DNA from: Flavobacterium shii
GTDB taxonomy: Bacteria > Bacteroidota > Bacteroidia > Flavobacteriales > Flavobacteriaceae
Direction: 5' to 3'
Length of the DNA stretch: 64,000 nucleotides
Assembly (NCBI RefSeq): GCF_025847235.1
Contig: NZ_JAOZEW010000002.1
Coordinates: forward strand, 1 to 64,000
Shown: piece by piece, positions 53,830 to 63,000 of the stretch
How positions within the stretch are numbered: position 1 is the stretch's first letter
Layout: the number at the start of each line of letters is the position of its first letter
Program-made: the position numbers and the translations under genes
Notes under the pieces: model-generated
Database searches by the model: none
What the model was told of the DNA's origin: nothing
The model's input: only the letters and a program-made list of their open reading frames with translations

Positions 53830-54417
53830 ATGAACCCTATTTTAAATCAAAACCTATTTTTAGTAAAAGAACATATCGGAATGTTCAAAGCTGCTAATAA
53901 CTATGACATTTACAATCCCGAGAACAATGAACTAATAATGAATTGCCGAGAAAAAAATCTAGGCTTTTTTACAAAAGTATTACGTTTTACCGATTTTAAA
54001 AGAGCAACCCCTTTTGACATTGAAATTGCAACTCCAGCAGGAGAAAAAATAATTAATGTAAAACGTGGTGTAGCAATTTTTCGTTCTACAGTAGAAGTAT
54101 TCGACGAAAAAGAGCGTTTGATCGGAACATTTCAACAAAAATTATTTTCTATCGGGGGAAAATTTGAAATTTTAGATAAAAACCAAAAACCCGTTTGTAC
54201 ACTACAAGGAAAATGGACAGGTTGGGATTTTAAATTTACCAAAGACACCAAAATGCTTGGACAAGTAAATAAGAAATGGGCAGGAATTGGGAAAGAATTC
54301 TTCACTAGTGCCGATAATTATGTACTACAAATAGAAAACTCCGTAGCACAAGACGATAGCGTAAGACAACTTATTCTTGCTGCAGTAATGTGTATCGATA
54401 TGGTATTAAAAGAATAA
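53830..54417 (+). CDS. phospholipid scramblase-related / LURP-one-like protein
   Basis: A 195-residue protein with the twelve-stranded barrel pattern of scramblase / LOR proteins (FLVKEHIGMFKAANNYDIYNP, GEKIINVKRGVAIFRSTVEVFD, GTFQQKLFSIGGKFEILD) and a hydrophobic C-terminal helix (QLILAAVMCIDMVL). In bacteria these proteins have no settled role. It starts 1 bp after the propeller-like gene. Confidence 0.8.
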   Translation: MNPILNQNLFLVKEHIGMFKAANNYDIYNPENNELIMNCREKNLGFFTKVLRFTDFKRATPFDIEIATPAGEKIINVKRGVAIFRSTVEVFDEKERLIGTFQQKLFSIGGKFEILDKNQKPVCTLQGKWTGWDFKFTKDTKMLGQVNKKWAGIGKEFFTSADNYVLQIENSVAQDDSVRQLILAAVMCIDMVLKE

Positions 54418-54535
54418 ATTATATTCTTAAAAATTTAGTTAGCCACCAATTTCTCTAATTTCTACTAATTAATTTGATAACCGAGCGATAGCAAACAAGT
54501 AAAAGAAGTTTGCAATGCTAAAATATAATACCCAA

Positions 54536-54578
54536 AAAAAGCCATGAACTGCTCCAATAAAAGGAATTCATGGCTTTT
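54536..54578 (+). terminator. rho-independent terminator
   Basis: Stem AAAAGCCATGAA / TTCATGGCTTTT (12 bp, 54537-54548 with 54567-54578) with A and T runs, 118 bp after the scramblase-like gene. Confidence 0.8.
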
Positions 54579-54644
54579 ATATTATTTGTTATTTAATAAA
54601 ATTAGGCTTCTTTTTTGAATGTGTTAAAGCTCAATTTTAGCTAT

Positions 54645-54671
54645 CCTAACAGGTTTCTAAAACCTGTTAGG
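54645..54671. repeat. CCTAACAGGTTT perfect hairpin
   Basis: Arms cctaacaggttt (54645-54656) and aaacctgttagg (54660-54671) with a 3-nt loop, in the gap between convergent genes. The rest of the 322-bp gap holds the terminator above and nothing else recognisable. This hairpin may be part of a dispersed family or a terminator for the minus-strand gene. Confidence 0.7.
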
Positions 54672-54739
54672 TATCCATATTTATTATCATACTCAATAAG
54701 TTAAAAAAACCTTGCAGGATTTAGACAAAAGAAAATATA

Positions 54740-55585
54740 TTACTTACTATTTTGATACGCTTCCCTATTCTTCTGTTCGGTCAAAATCTTATCTAAGAAA
54801 GGCGTTGTTTCCTTTTCTATTTCTTCTTTCGAAATTTCTAATGCCATAGGATCTTTAATTAATTGCAGCCAAGGTTTCTTTGCATCAAAATCATAAGACC
54901 CGAAAACAATTACAGGAGTTCCCTTAACCTTTATATTTTCTTTATCTGCCAATACCCATTGATCAGCCCAATCATAAAGATAACGTGCATCTTTTTCCTG
55001 AAGACGTAAACACGAATGCGAGGCAGGATATCCCGGCAAAGCATATTGGTGAAAACCAATGCCTTTCTTGTTTTCTATATTAAAGTTCCAGCGTAACTCC
55101 CACTCATCATTAAAAGTACTTGTCGTTTTTTCGGCTTTCCAGTTGGTATAAAAAAGTCCCGTTGGCGTAGGGTCGTTTTTCCTCCCCATATTAGTAGGTC
55201 CGGTATAAACTAATTGTCCTTTCTCATAGGCTGCAAATGCTTGCGTAGGATAAGAAAAGAAAATTATCTTATCAATATCTCTCAAATACGGAACTGTCAA
55301 CGGAAACGGAAAATAGTTTTCGATCTTACCACTTAAATCAGAAGGAACTATAATGGAATCCATTTTGGCAAAATTGGCTATATCAGTTCGATTAACTGCA
55401 ATAACTATATTTAGTTTTGAATCATCAGTAGGATTAGCTTTTAACCATTCTTTTCTCTTCTCGAGATGATAAGAAACAACTGCAGTTTTTTTTCTTATTT
55501 GGATTTCTTTTATCGCTGGAGGATCACTTTTTTTACATGAAAACGACAAAATAGATATGATTAGAATAAGAAGTACTTTTTTCAT
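54740..55585 (-). CDS. L,D-transpeptidase (YkuD) lipoprotein
   Basis: A 281-residue lipoprotein (lipobox LSFSC, Cys17). The YkuD catalytic motif is GFHQYALPGYPASHSCLRL (about 183-201), with catalytic His and Cys in SHSCLR. It would link peptidoglycan stems 3-3 or attach proteins to peptidoglycan. The rest of the YkuD domain (about 100-225) includes VYTGPTNMGRKNDPTPTG. Single gene. Confidence 0.88.
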   Translation of the reverse strand: MKKVLLILIISILSFSCKKSDPPAIKEIQIRKKTAVVSYHLEKRKEWLKANPTDDSKLNIVIAVNRTDIANFAKMDSIIVPSDLSGKIENYFPFPLTVPYLRDIDKIIFFSYPTQAFAAYEKGQLVYTGPTNMGRKNDPTPTGLFYTNWKAEKTTSTFNDEWELRWNFNIENKKGIGFHQYALPGYPASHSCLRLQEKDARYLYDWADQWVLADKENIKVKGTPVIVFGSYDFDAKKPWLQLIKDPMALEISKEEIEKETTPFLDKILTEQKNREAYQNSK

Positions 55586-55839
55586 AATAAATATGTTTAT
55601 TACAAATTTGGCTTATTTAATTGTGTAAAGCATTACATAATTATCCCGATTCGTTATTTTATTTAAAGATAAGAATAAAAGTAAAACCGAAAACGTAATA
55701 GTATTTTCAAAGAAGAAAATCCAGTTAATTTTATATTAAGAATCCCTATTAAATGCCGCTTTCAAAGTTGAAAATAAGTATTTTTGTACAACAAGCGATA
55801 TAAACAAATTGTACTTTCAGTACATTAAAAATAACTAAT

Positions 55840-56556
55840 ATGAGCAATTTAAAAAATAAAAATGCACTGATTACAGGTGCCGGAAAAGGAATTGGAAAAG
55901 CTGTTGCAATTGCATTGGCCAAGGAAGGTGTAAATGTAATTTTGCTAGCAAGAACTCAAGCTGATATTGATAAAGTAGCCACCGAAATAAATGCTCTTGG
56001 TGTAAAATCATTAGCCATAACTGCCGATGTTTCAGACATTAATTCTGTAAATAAAGCAGTAGAAAAAGCATTAGCTGAATTTAAAAATATTGATATTTTA
56101 ATTAATAATGCCGGAATTGCAGCTTTTGGTAATTTCTTAGAACTAGAGCCAACAGCCTGGGAGAGAATTATTCAGGTAAACTTAATGGGTACTTATTATG
56201 TAACCCGTGCTGTTTTACCAAATATGATCGAAAACCAAACGGGAGATATTATCAATATTTCTTCAACAGCTGGATTAAACGGAAACGCATTAACAAGTGC
56301 TTATAGCGCTTCTAAATTTGCAGTTCTGGGATTAACCGATTCTTTGATGCAAGAAATGAGAAAACACAACGTTAGAGTTACCGCATTAACACCAAGTACT
56401 GTTGCTACCGATATGGCAAAAGAATTAAAACTTACAGATGGTAATCCTGAAAAAGTGATGCAATCTGAGGATATCGCAGAACTGATCATTGCACAACTAA
56501 AATTAAACCGTAGAGTTTTTATTAAAAACAGCAGCATTTGGTCAACAAATCCTTAA
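55840..56556 (+). CDS. FabG-like short-chain dehydrogenase
   Basis: A 238-residue classical SDR. It has the cofactor loop [10 protein letters not shown] (about 11-20), NNAG, catalytic Ser in NISSTAG and YSASK (about 150-154). It matches 3-oxoacyl-ACP reductase-like enzymes, but many FabG paralogues have other substrates, and no fatty acid genes are nearby. A perfect terminator follows. Confidence 0.88.
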   Translation: MSNLKNKNALITGAGKGIGKAVAIALAKEGVNVILLARTQADIDKVATEINALGVKSLAITADVSDINSVNKAVEKALAEFKNIDILINNAGIAAFGNFLELEPTAWERIIQVNLMGTYYVTRAVLPNMIENQTGDIINISSTAGLNGNALTSAYSASKFAVLGLTDSLMQEMRKHNVRVTALTPSTVATDMAKELKLTDGNPEKVMQSEDIAELIIAQLKLNRRVFIKNSSIWSTNP

Positions 56557-56577
56557 TTACAGCTAACATTTATATAC

Positions 56578-56607
56578 AATAAAACCCCTCGTAAAAGGGG
56601 TTTTATT
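56578..56607 (+). terminator. rho-independent terminator
   Basis: Perfect 12-bp stem AATAAAACCCCT / AGGGGTTTTATT (56578-56589 with 56596-56607) with 6-nt loop. Confidence 0.88.
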
Positions 56608-56735
56608 ATTTTATAGTATCCTATTCTCACTTATATAAATTTCGACTCCGCTCAATTAGACAAATAACTTAAATTTTCTTTCTTCTAGAATCGCGTAAGT
56701 CTTGCTTCTTGCTTCTCCTCTGTCTTTTCTCTCTT

Positions 56736-58070
56736 TTAAGCTTCTGCTAATTTATTTACAAACTCCAATCGTACGCTACCATCTTCATCAATTGTAGTAA
56801 GATTAATATCGTGTAGTGTATTTACTAATTCTGGATTCCAAGGCGTTTTAACCTTTACATAATTCTCGGTAAAACCATGAATATATCCTTCTTTATTTTC
56901 ACTTTCAAAAAGCACCGTTTTATTAGCTCCTAATTGGCTTTCGTAAAAAGCACGACGTTTTTTAACCGATAATCCACGTAACATCTTGCTGCGTTTCGCA
57001 CGCACATTTGCAGGAACAACTCCGGGCATATTGGCTGCTTCGGTATTATCACGTTCCGAATAAGTAAAAACGTGCAAATAAGAAATATCCATTTCATTCA
57101 AGAAGTGATATGTCTCCAGGAAATGCTCATCTGTTTCACCAGGAAAACCAACAATTACATCAACACCAATACAAGCATGTGGCATAACTTCACGAATCTT
57201 ATTCACTCGCTCTGTATATACTTCACGAAGATAGCGACGTTTCATTAGTTTAAGGATATCATTGCTTCCCGATTGTAACGGAATATGAAAATGAGGTACA
57301 AAAGTTCTGCTTTTCGATACAAATTCAATTGTTTCATTTTTCAATAAGTTCGGTTCAATCGAAGAGATTCTCAAACGCTCAATTCCTTCTACTTTATCCA
57401 AAGCTTGAACTAAATCCAGAAAAGTATGTTCGTGTTTTTTATTTCCGAATTCCCCTTTTCCGTAATCTCCAATATTAACTCCTGTAAGAACTATTTCTTT
57501 AATATTCTGAGCCGATATTTCTTTGGCATTTTGCAATACATTTTCCAAAGCATCACTACGAGAAATCCCCCTAGCAAGCGGAATTGTACAATAAGTACAT
57601 TTGTAATCACAACCGTCTTGTACTTTTAGGAAAGCACGTGTTCTATCACCAATGGAATAACTTCCTACATAAAAATCGGCTTCCGAAATTTCGCAAGAAT
57701 GTACTTCACCCATATCGTTTTTGCTCAAATCATTGATATAATCTGTGATTTTAAACTTTTCGGTTGCTCCCAAAACCAAATCAACACCATCTACAGATGC
57801 TAATTCTTCGGGTTTAAGTTGCGCATAACAACCTACTGCTGCAACAAACGCTTTATCATTAAGTTTCATTGCTTTTTTTACAACCTGCTTAAACTGCTTA
57901 TCAGCATTTTCGGTAACCGAACAAGTGTTGATTACATATATATCTGCAACATCTTCAAAATCGACACGATCGAAACCTTCATCCTGAAAATTTCTTGCAA
58001 TTGTAGATGTTTCTGAGAAATTCAGTTTACATCCAAGCGTATAAAAAGCAACTTTTTTTCTGTTTTCCAT
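56736..58070 (-). CDS. mtaB: tRNA t6A37 methylthiotransferase MtaB
   Basis: A 444-residue radical SAM enzyme that adds a methylthio group to t6A37 of tRNA. The N-terminal MTTase domain has GCKLNFSETS, with Cys residues at about 14, 50 and 82 (TLGCKLN, INTCSVTE, VGCYAQ). The radical SAM cluster is CDYKCTYCTIPLARG, and a TRAM domain forms the C-terminus (about 375-440). The ETS word after the first Cys is typical of MtaB against MiaB and RimO. Single gene. Confidence 0.92.
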   Translation of the reverse strand: MENRKKVAFYTLGCKLNFSETSTIARNFQDEGFDRVDFEDVADIYVINTCSVTENADKQFKQVVKKAMKLNDKAFVAAVGCYAQLKPEELASVDGVDLVLGATEKFKITDYINDLSKNDMGEVHSCEISEADFYVGSYSIGDRTRAFLKVQDGCDYKCTYCTIPLARGISRSDALENVLQNAKEISAQNIKEIVLTGVNIGDYGKGEFGNKKHEHTFLDLVQALDKVEGIERLRISSIEPNLLKNETIEFVSKSRTFVPHFHIPLQSGSNDILKLMKRRYLREVYTERVNKIREVMPHACIGVDVIVGFPGETDEHFLETYHFLNEMDISYLHVFTYSERDNTEAANMPGVVPANVRAKRSKMLRGLSVKKRRAFYESQLGANKTVLFESENKEGYIHGFTENYVKVKTPWNPELVNTLHDINLTTIDEDGSVRLEFVNKLAEA

Positions 58071-58693
58071 AGGAATAAACTACGTTTTAAGTAGTATTTA
58101 TTATAATTTACCTCTTTATAAAAGAGTTGGCAAATTTACGTACAATATTTTTCAAAACGAAATCAATAATAATCTATATATCAATATTTTGTATTGCTTT
58201 AACATTTAATACCTTTAAAAAAATACTAGATAAAATAATAATGAATTGTTTTTATGTCAAAAATCAAAATTTAGGCTTAAAAAAGTACACTTCGCCATAA
58301 AACAAAAGGGAATTAGACAAAATAAGCCACAAACAAAAATAAAAATGAATCTAAAAACATTTTTACTACAGATAAATCTTATTTTTATATCCAATAACCA
58401 TTTTCTAAAACTATAGATTCTACAAACTAAAAAGCCCCAATTAAATGGGTACTAATAAGATGCAATCAATTAAAAAAAATGATTTTAAAAACTAAACTTT
58501 TCTTGTTCTACGCTTTGTTAGCGTAAATATTCGTCTTAAATTCACATCTCGAAAAGTAACATGAAAAATACAATACTATTTTACGATAACTTACGTTAAC
58601 ATTTTTCACAATGTTATTGTACAATATTCATCAAATAAAAATGGGAAAGCCGAAAACCATATAGAGTAGGTATCTAAATTAATTAAAAATACT
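58071..58693. other. 623-bp AT-rich non-coding gap
   Basis: Between mtaB and a secreted protein gene. It is AT-rich with no convincing ORF or tRNA. A small hairpin tacgctttgttagcgta lies at 58511-58527, and an A-run region occurs near 58441-58500. It may carry the control region of the secreted protein. Confidence 0.5.
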
Positions 58694-59212
58694 ATGAAAG
58701 CATTTTTCCCCACAATCTTATTAATGCTATTAACTATTTTTGGTGTGCAAGCACAAACTGCGAGTGCTCCTACAAATCCATTTCCTTCTATTGCAACACT
58801 TACTTCTTGGGCGAGTTATAACTCTCAATCAAAATTCGATATAGAAATCCGTAGTATTGGATTCAAATTCGAAGTAAAATCTGTTGAAGAAGGTTCTACT
58901 GCTTTTACCTACATTAGAAAAGTAACTGTAAATGATATTTCTTATACAGACAGAATCGTCTATAGAATTGCCAATGGTAATACTGCAAGTATTATATCAT
59001 TAGTAACTGCTTCGACAGATTTAGTATCATTATACACACCGCAATTGTCTACTTACAAAAGCAACAACTGTAAAACCGAAATGTCTAAAGATAAAAATAC
59101 AACTTGTACTTGTTATGAGAATGCTAATTACTCTATTGATGTTTGCGACGAACGCGTAAAACTTACAATGGGTGACGGAAATAAATATTTTATCTCTGTA
59201 GCTAAAAAATAA
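58694..59212 (+). CDS. secreted protein, unknown function
   Basis: A 172-residue protein with a signal peptide (MKAFFPTILLMLLTIFGVQA before Gln). The mature part has a mixed alpha/beta pattern and four cysteines near the C-terminus (NNCKTEMSKDKNTTCTCYENANYSIDVCDERVKL would give two disulfides if paired; short motifs NNCKT, TTCTCYE, DVCDE). No family is recognised. Single gene preceded by the longest non-coding gap of the window and followed by nested inverted repeats. Confidence 0.65.
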   Translation: MKAFFPTILLMLLTIFGVQAQTASAPTNPFPSIATLTSWASYNSQSKFDIEIRSIGFKFEVKSVEEGSTAFTYIRKVTVNDISYTDRIVYRIANGNTASIISLVTASTDLVSLYTPQLSTYKSNNCKTEMSKDKNTTCTCYENANYSIDVCDERVKLTMGDGNKYFISVAKK

Positions 59213-59254
59213 GCTTTATAAGATACCGTTATCTTAGTAACGGACAACATCACC

Positions 59255-59334
59255 CAAATCTTTACATACCAAAATTCGGTAACAACTTACCTACATTTTG
59301 TTACTGCGTTAAAACAATAGTTTGTAAAGATTTG
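59255..59334. terminator. nested inverted repeat between convergent genes
   Basis: Outer arms caaatctttaca and tgtaaagatttg (59255-59266 with 59323-59334) pair perfectly; inner arms GTAACAA / TTGTTAC pair inside. It probably ends both the secreted-protein and GNAT transcripts. Confidence 0.65.
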
Positions 59335-59380
59335 AGTGTATTATGTTTCTTAACTTTCTTAAAAAAACATAATATCTTAA

Positions 59381-59908
59381 TTACAGATTTGGATTCTTTA
59401 ATTCATACCACACTTCTTCTTCTTCATCAAGTATAAAAGAGTTTACGTACTTTAATCCAAGCTTTTCTAAGATACTTCTTGAACCACTATTCCCTGCATC
59501 TGCGTAAGCATAAATAGCTTCGACTTTCATTTCATTAAAAGCATAATCCATAAAGGCTTTTCCAGATTCCGTAGCATATCCTTTTCCCCAATGTTCTTCG
59601 ATGAAACGATATCCTATCTCATAAAAATTTTGGTGATTATTGATACTCTCAGTAATGAATTTTATACCAGACCAACCTATAAAAGTATTAGTTTCTTTAA
59701 GAACTACAGCCCAGCGACCTATTCCAAAATCCTTATATTGTTGCTGCACAAATTCTATATATGCGCGACTTTCGTCAATATGCGTAACTGGTTTTTTCCC
59801 TACATACCTATGTACATTTGGATTAGAATCCAAAGTAAACATTCCTTCATCATCTGTAGAAAGAAATTCTCTTAACAATAATCGTTCTGTTTCAATTGAT
59901 TCTTTCAT
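59381..59908 (-). CDS. GNAT acetyltransferase (RimJ/RimL-like)
   Basis: A 175-residue GNAT enzyme. It begins ETERLLLREFLSTD, typical of the RimJ/RimL group, and the acetyl-CoA loop is HWGKGYATESGKAFMDYA (about 110-127). Its substrate could be a protein N-terminus or a small molecule. It is encoded 6 bp downstream of the HAD hydrolase on the same strand. Confidence 0.88.
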   Translation of the reverse strand: MKESIETERLLLREFLSTDDEGMFTLDSNPNVHRYVGKKPVTHIDESRAYIEFVQQQYKDFGIGRWAVVLKETNTFIGWSGIKFITESINNHQNFYEIGYRFIEEHWGKGYATESGKAFMDYAFNEMKVEAIYAYADAGNSGSRSILEKLGLKYVNSFILDEEEEVWYELKNPNL

Positions 59909-59914
59909 CTGGAT

Positions 59915-60718
59915 TTAATTTAAAATATAGCGTTGCACCACTTCCGCAACTCCGTGATTATTATTTGATGCCACAATTACATCAGCTCTGTCTCGTAATT
60001 CGGGCGTAACATTATCTACCCAAACCCCTAAGCCTGCATATTCTATCATCGTTAAATCATTACCTGCATTTCCTACAGCAATAATCTCGCTTTGATGAAT
60101 ATTTAATTTCTCTGCCAAAAGCTTTAAACTTGCCGCTTTATCGATTCCGTTTTGAGCAACCTCCAGGAAAAAAGGCTTAGACATCGCAACGCTTAAATGA
60201 GGCATAGCTGCTTTTAAATCATTCTCAAGTCCTTTTAAATAACTTGGCTCCTCAAGCAAAATACATTTTACTGCAGCCGTATTAACAGCTTCTTTAAAAC
60301 TTGCAACTTTATTATGTTTTAAACCAGTAATAGTTTTTTCTATTTCAATAAATTCAGAGTCAGTTTCACTGATAATCTCATTATTTAAATAGGTAATAAT
60401 ATGCGTTTTATTTTTTATGCTATAATCGTACAATTCATGTATCTGCTCTTTTGATAAAGTTTGCTCAAAAATAATCTCATCGCTTTTCACATTACTGATA
60501 ACAGCTCCATTAAAAGAAATCATATAGGAATTATTCAAATCCAATTCTAATTCTTTTGCGAAAGCAGTCATAGCCGAAGTTGGTCTGCCAGAAGCCAGAA
60601 CTACGTGAACCCCCATTGCCTGAGCTTTAAGAAGCATTTCTTTATTGATATCCGAAATTTTATGGTCATCGGTCAACAAGGTATCATCCATGTCTAAAAC
60701 CAGCATTTTATATTGCAT
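59915..60718 (-). CDS. Cof-type HAD-IIB phosphatase
   Basis: A 267-residue HAD hydrolase. The nucleophile motif is LDMDDTLLTDD (about 7-17), the second motif ASGRP, a Lys near 195 and the acidic motif VGNAGNDLTMIEYAG (about 216-230). The C2B cap fits the Cof group that dephosphorylates sugar phosphates, PLP or FMN. It precedes the GNAT gene by 6 bp and shares its transcript. Confidence 0.9.
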   Translation of the reverse strand: MQYKMLVLDMDDTLLTDDHKISDINKEMLLKAQAMGVHVVLASGRPTSAMTAFAKELELDLNNSYMISFNGAVISNVKSDEIIFEQTLSKEQIHELYDYSIKNKTHIITYLNNEIISETDSEFIEIEKTITGLKHNKVASFKEAVNTAAVKCILLEEPSYLKGLENDLKAAMPHLSVAMSKPFFLEVAQNGIDKAASLKLLAEKLNIHQSEIIAVGNAGNDLTMIEYAGLGVWVDNVTPELRDRADVIVASNNNHGVAEVVQRYILN

Positions 60719-60730
60719 ATTTTTTTTATT

Positions 60731-60812
60731 TCAGTCGCAGTATTCAGTACTTACTAAAAACTGTGACTGTGATTTTAAGTTCACTGCGATTACCGAGACT
60801 GTAAACTGACAC
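60731..60812. repeat. simple-word repeat of CAGTCGCAG / GTGACTG
   Basis: The gap holds cagtcgcagtattcag, tgtgactgtga and gagactgtaaactg words in both orientations. The word cagtcgcagtttacagt also lies after secA (21224-21241), and gagactgtgaccgagact lies at 12446-12463. Confidence 0.5.
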
Positions 60813-60825
60813 TAATTACTTAAAA

Positions 60826-61044
60826 TTAAAGACTCATTCTGAACTCTTCGATAACAGGATTTGCTTTTGCAAAATCAGTCTCTTGAATAAATACCTCAAC
60901 TGCCAAATCTGTATTTCCAAAACCTCCCAAACGAGCCGATTGAATATTGTTTTTAAGCACTGTATCTACTTGCGCCTCTTCTAATTTTAATTGTAACGCT
61001 TGCGCTAAAATTTCACTTCCCGAAAACACTTTCATTAATCCCAT
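60826..61044 (-). CDS. DUF2007 small protein (putative signal-transducing protein family)
   Basis: A 72-residue ferredoxin-like-fold protein with MKVFSGSEILAQALQLKLEEAQVDTVLKNN, as in DUF2007 (distant GlnB-like). Start at ATG 61044, or at 61035 three codons later. It lies 32 bp downstream of the DEAD-like gene on the same strand, so they are probably co-expressed. Function unknown. Confidence 0.82.
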   Translation of the reverse strand: MGLMKVFSGSEILAQALQLKLEEAQVDTVLKNNIQSARLGGFGNTDLAVEVFIQETDFAKANPVIEEFRMSL

Positions 61045-61076
61045 ATCGTTTCTATTTTATTTATTAATAATCAAAC

Positions 61077-61730
61077 CTATTCTTCAACATCTTCCTCATC
61101 CTCTTCGTCTTCTCCATCCTCATCGATTTCGAATAAATAAGGCTCTAGCAACATTTTATCAGTCAAAATTTCGATGCGTTCTGTAAGTTGTTCTGCAAAA
61201 ACAATACGTTGTGTTTTGGCAATACTATTAGAAATACGCATGATTTTAGTTTCATGACGCAATTTCAAAATTGGATCTGCATCATCCAGAATAAACATTT
61301 TTAAACGGTTTACATTATAACCCGCAGTAGTAAACATATCACTTAGTTTATTTGGTGTTCCAATTAAAACATCAATCCCTGTCGAGATATAATTTTTATC
61401 ATATTCCATGTCGCCTTTATCGTGCACTCCATAAACCTCTAGCTTGGTATATTTTCCGTACTTTTCAAAAAGGTCTTCCATTTCCAATACCTTTGCTTTA
61501 TCTTCTACGATAATCAAAGCACGTGGAGATTCTTCTGTTTTACCTGCCAATTGCTGAATAACATTCAAAACAATTGTAGTTGATTTTCCACTACCTTTTG
61601 GAGCCACAATAATACAATCTACACCACTCTTTAGTGTAGAAAAAGTTTCCTGCTGCAATGCATTAGCTTCGGTTAAACCGTTTTCGATTAATGCCTCTTG
61701 TAACTTTTCGTTTATTTTTTTTAGTTTCAT
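61077..61730 (-). CDS. half-size DEAD-like helicase (RecA1 domain only)
   Basis: A 217-residue protein that covers only the first RecA-like domain of DEAD-box helicases. A Q-motif-like region (ENGLTEANALQQETF) and Walker A APKGSGKST (about 42-50) are present. Motif Ib is IGTPNKL and motif II is LDDADP instead of DEAD. The second RecA domain is missing and the protein ends in a polyacidic tail (EDGEDEEDEEDVEE). It is intact, not frameshifted: the stop follows the tail. ATG 61730 is chosen over a TTG at 61736. It may bind ATP or RNA without unwinding. Confidence 0.8.
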   Translation of the reverse strand: MKLKKINEKLQEALIENGLTEANALQQETFSTLKSGVDCIIVAPKGSGKSTTIVLNVIQQLAGKTEESPRALIIVEDKAKVLEMEDLFEKYGKYTKLEVYGVHDKGDMEYDKNYISTGIDVLIGTPNKLSDMFTTAGYNVNRLKMFILDDADPILKLRHETKIMRISNSIAKTQRIVFAEQLTERIEILTDKMLLEPYLFEIDEDGEDEEDEEDVEE

Positions 61731-61736
61731 CTTCAA

Positions 61737-61815
61737 AGATTGAAAGATTTAAAAATTGAAAGATTTAAAGATTGAACTAACGTAGAATCTTTAAATTTTA
61801 AATCATTAAATCATT
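61737..61815. repeat. GATTTAAAGATTGAA word repeat
   Basis: Direct repeats of ttgaaagatttaaa with an inverted aatctttaaatttt further right, between the sigma-54 regulator and the DEAD-like gene. Another simple-word inverted repeat of this window. Confidence 0.55.
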
Positions 61816-61825
61816 AAATTAATTT

Positions 61826-62989
61826 TTATTTGCTTGCGAACATCTTCACATCTGTTTCCGAAATTTCACTTCCTCCTAATATAATAAGGCGCTCTACAAC
61901 ATTTCGTAATTCTCTGATGTTTCCTGTCCAATCATACTCTTGTAGCAATGTAACTGCCTGAGGCGAAAATAACTTAACGGTATTTCCTTGCTCCGAAGCT
62001 ATTTTTTCGGCAAAATGCGAAATCAAAGCAGGAATATCCTCTCTTCTATCATTTAATGGCGGTACTTTAATTAAAATCACTGCCAATCGGTGGTATAAAT
62101 CTTCACGGAAACGGCCTTCGGCTATTTCTGTTTTTAAATCTTTATTGGTAGCGGCAACCACACGAACATCGACCTTTATATCTTTCTCTGCTCCTACTCT
62201 GGTAATCATACTTTCCTGTAAAGCACGCAACACTTTGGCTTGAGCCGAAAGACTCATATCGCCAATTTCATCAAGAAAAATAGTTCCTTTATCTGCTGCT
62301 TCAAATTTACCTGCTCTATCTTTTACAGCCGATGTAAAAGCACCTTTTACGTGACCAAACAATTCACTTTCTATTAACTCACTCGGAATTGCAGCACAAT
62401 TTACTTCGATTAAAGGGAAATTAGAACGTGCGCTTTTCTCATGCAATTGGTGTGCAACCAACTCCTTTCCTGTTCCGTTAGGTCCTGTAATTAAAACTCT
62501 GGCTTCGGTTTCGGCTACCTTTTCAATCATAACTTTAATATGACTAATAGCTTCACTATCTCCGATCATTTCGTAATTCTTACTAACCTTTTTCTTCAGA
62601 ATTTTATTCTCTACAACGAGTTGTTTTTTATCCAAAGCATTACGAACCGTATTTAACAATCGATTTAAATCCGGTGGTTTCGATATATAATCAAATGCCC
62701 CAAGACGCATTGTATGAATAGCTGTTTCCATATCACCATGACCTGAGATCATCACCATTGGAATTTCTGGTTTGATTTTTTTTGCTTCCTGCAATACCTC
62801 AACACCATCCATTTTAGGCATTTTTATATCACATAAAACCAAGTCGTAATCGTTATTTTTTATCTTTTCAAGACCCAAAACACCATCTTCAGCTTCTTCT
62901 ACCTGATAGCTATCATTCTCTTCTGATAGTATCTTGGTTAATACTCTACGAATAGCCGCTTCGTCTTCTATAATTAGTATTTTACTCAT
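61826..62989 (-). CDS. sigma-54-type response regulator without DNA-binding domain
   Basis: A 387-residue NtrC-like protein. The receiver has phospho-acceptor Asp54 (LVLCDIKMPKMDG). The AAA+ domain has Walker A GPNGTGKE (170-177), Walker B GTIFLDEIGD and the arginine-finger segment. The sigma-54 contact loop, normally GAFTGA, reads GAFTSA (217-222). The chain stops right after the AAA+ lid and lacks the Fis-type helix-turn-helix. It could act on sigma-54 from solution, or on another target. The next gene upstream is an ABC-2 permease. Confidence 0.9.
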   Translation of the reverse strand: MSKILIIEDEAAIRRVLTKILSEENDSYQVEEAEDGVLGLEKIKNNDYDLVLCDIKMPKMDGVEVLQEAKKIKPEIPMVMISGHGDMETAIHTMRLGAFDYISKPPDLNRLLNTVRNALDKKQLVVENKILKKKVSKNYEMIGDSEAISHIKVMIEKVAETEARVLITGPNGTGKELVAHQLHEKSARSNFPLIEVNCAAIPSELIESELFGHVKGAFTSAVKDRAGKFEAADKGTIFLDEIGDMSLSAQAKVLRALQESMITRVGAEKDIKVDVRVVAATNKDLKTEIAEGRFREDLYHRLAVILIKVPPLNDRREDIPALISHFAEKIASEQGNTVKLFSPQAVTLLQEYDWTGNIRELRNVVERLIILGGSEISETDVKMFASK

Positions 62990-63000
62990 TCTTTTTGAGG

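Noticed and set aside
61077..61730. Half-size DEAD protein as a pseudogene
   Set aside because: The frame is clean, it has a specific acidic tail, and no remnants of the second helicase domain lie downstream.
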